Shown piece after piece: positions 6,894 to 7,289 of a stretch of DNA of 7,289 bases. The stretch spans positions 1 to 7,289 of the forward strand of contig VEPB01000206.1 in assembly GCA_012026715.1 (NCBI GenBank), read 5' to 3'. This DNA is from Methylococcaceae bacterium (lineage in GTDB: Bacteria; Pseudomonadota; Gammaproteobacteria; Methylococcales; Methylococcaceae). The notes under the pieces are model-generated. The model saw nothing but the letters and a program-made list of their open reading frames with translations, was not told the DNA's origin and did no database searches. The position numbers and the translations under genes were made by a program. Position 1 is the first letter of the stretch, and each line of letters starts with the position of its first letter.

Positions 6894-7289
6894 TCACGGT
6901 CTGTCGTCCGTGATCACACGATAGGCGTTGATCTCGCCCCGATTGCAGTAGCGGCAACCGCAGAACGGACGCTTGCCCTTGGCCTCGGGGTAGAAGCGCC
7001 AGCCGACTACCTGAGGAGGCATATAAGTCCGGACGATGGCCGACCGCGGGATGCGCTCCGGTACCACCACTTCGAGGCCGAGACCGTCGACGTGCAGCGC
7101 AAAAATGTGGGCGGCTTCGGCTGCCGTAACCGGTACGTGGTCGCCGTTGTATCGTCCGATCCAGACCCGGTGATCCGGCTTGAGCCGGAACTGCACCGCA
7201 TGCATGGATTTCATGCCGCGCCGCTTCAATTCGCGGAGCCACTGATGGGTCCGGTAGTGGTCCCGGCAGACCGGCGTGCAATAGCAGCC
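6894..7289 (-). CDS. Cys-rich protein of unknown function, C-terminal part (5' end outside window)
   Basis: The minus-strand frame is open from the window edge at 7289 to a TGA at 6896-6894, giving 131 visible residues. The start is outside the window; TTG at 7229 and ATG at 7214 are internal candidates, but they would discard a Cys/His cluster that looks like real protein. That cluster, CYCTPVCRDHYRTH, begins at visible residue 2. A second cluster, CGCRYC preceded by F (Cys at about 110, 112 and 115), lies near the C terminus. Two such clusters could bind zinc or another metal together. Between them is a mixed alpha/beta stretch with WIGRYNGDHVPVTAAEAAHI and PQVVGWRFYPEAKGKRPF; no membrane segment or signal is visible. 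I do not recognise the family. The gene runs in the same direction as rtcR with a 28-bp gap, so the two may be co-transcribed and linked in RNA-damage sensing; that link is inferred from position only. Confidence 0.75.
   Translation of the reverse strand, partial: GCYCTPVCRDHYRTHQWLRELKRRGMKSMHAVQFRLKPDHRVWIGRYNGDHVPVTAAEAAHIFALHVDGLGLEVVVPERIPRSAIVRTYMPPQVVGWRFYPEAKGKRPFCGCRYCNRGEINAYRVITDDRP

Overview
The window looks like the chromosome of a GC-rich (roughly 60% by eye) proteobacterium. It is most likely a gammaproteobacterium, because it combines a CheZ-type phosphatase, an RtcR regulator close to the E. coli protein and a CpsG/ManB-type phosphomannomutase. A narrower taxonomic placement cannot be made from this sequence alone. 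There is no sign of phage, transposons, CRISPR, tRNA or rRNA.

Left part (1-3721, plus strand): the end of a chemotaxis operon. The 3' part of cheA (histidine kinase: Ala/Pro linker, dimerisation, ATPase and CheW-like domains) is followed by a gene that fuses an N-terminal CheW adaptor domain to a complete C-terminal CheZ phosphatase. This fusion is the most unusual item in the window. cheB (receiver plus methylesterase) follows. A 24-codon reading frame overlaps both the stop of the fusion gene and the start of cheB by ATGA, which suggests translational coupling. Together these genes would phosphorylate the response regulators (CheA), tether kinase and phosphatase to receptor arrays (CheW-CheZ), terminate the signal (CheZ domain on CheY~P) and adapt receptors (CheB). 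No cheY, cheR or receptor gene lies in the window, so those partners must be encoded elsewhere, probably upstream.

Middle (3722-5251): cheB converges on a minus-strand phosphomannomutase gene across a 32-bp gap with a GC-rich hairpin. The enzyme makes mannose-1-phosphate for GDP-mannose and surface polysaccharide. Upstream of it is a 142-bp gap with small inverted repeats.

Right part (5252-7289, minus strand): rtcR, a sigma-54 activator with a CARF-type sensor domain that controls RNA repair genes (rtcB/rtcA) in characterised bacteria. A Cys-rich protein of unknown function, cut by the window edge, lies directly upstream on the same strand. No rtcB or rtcA is seen here.
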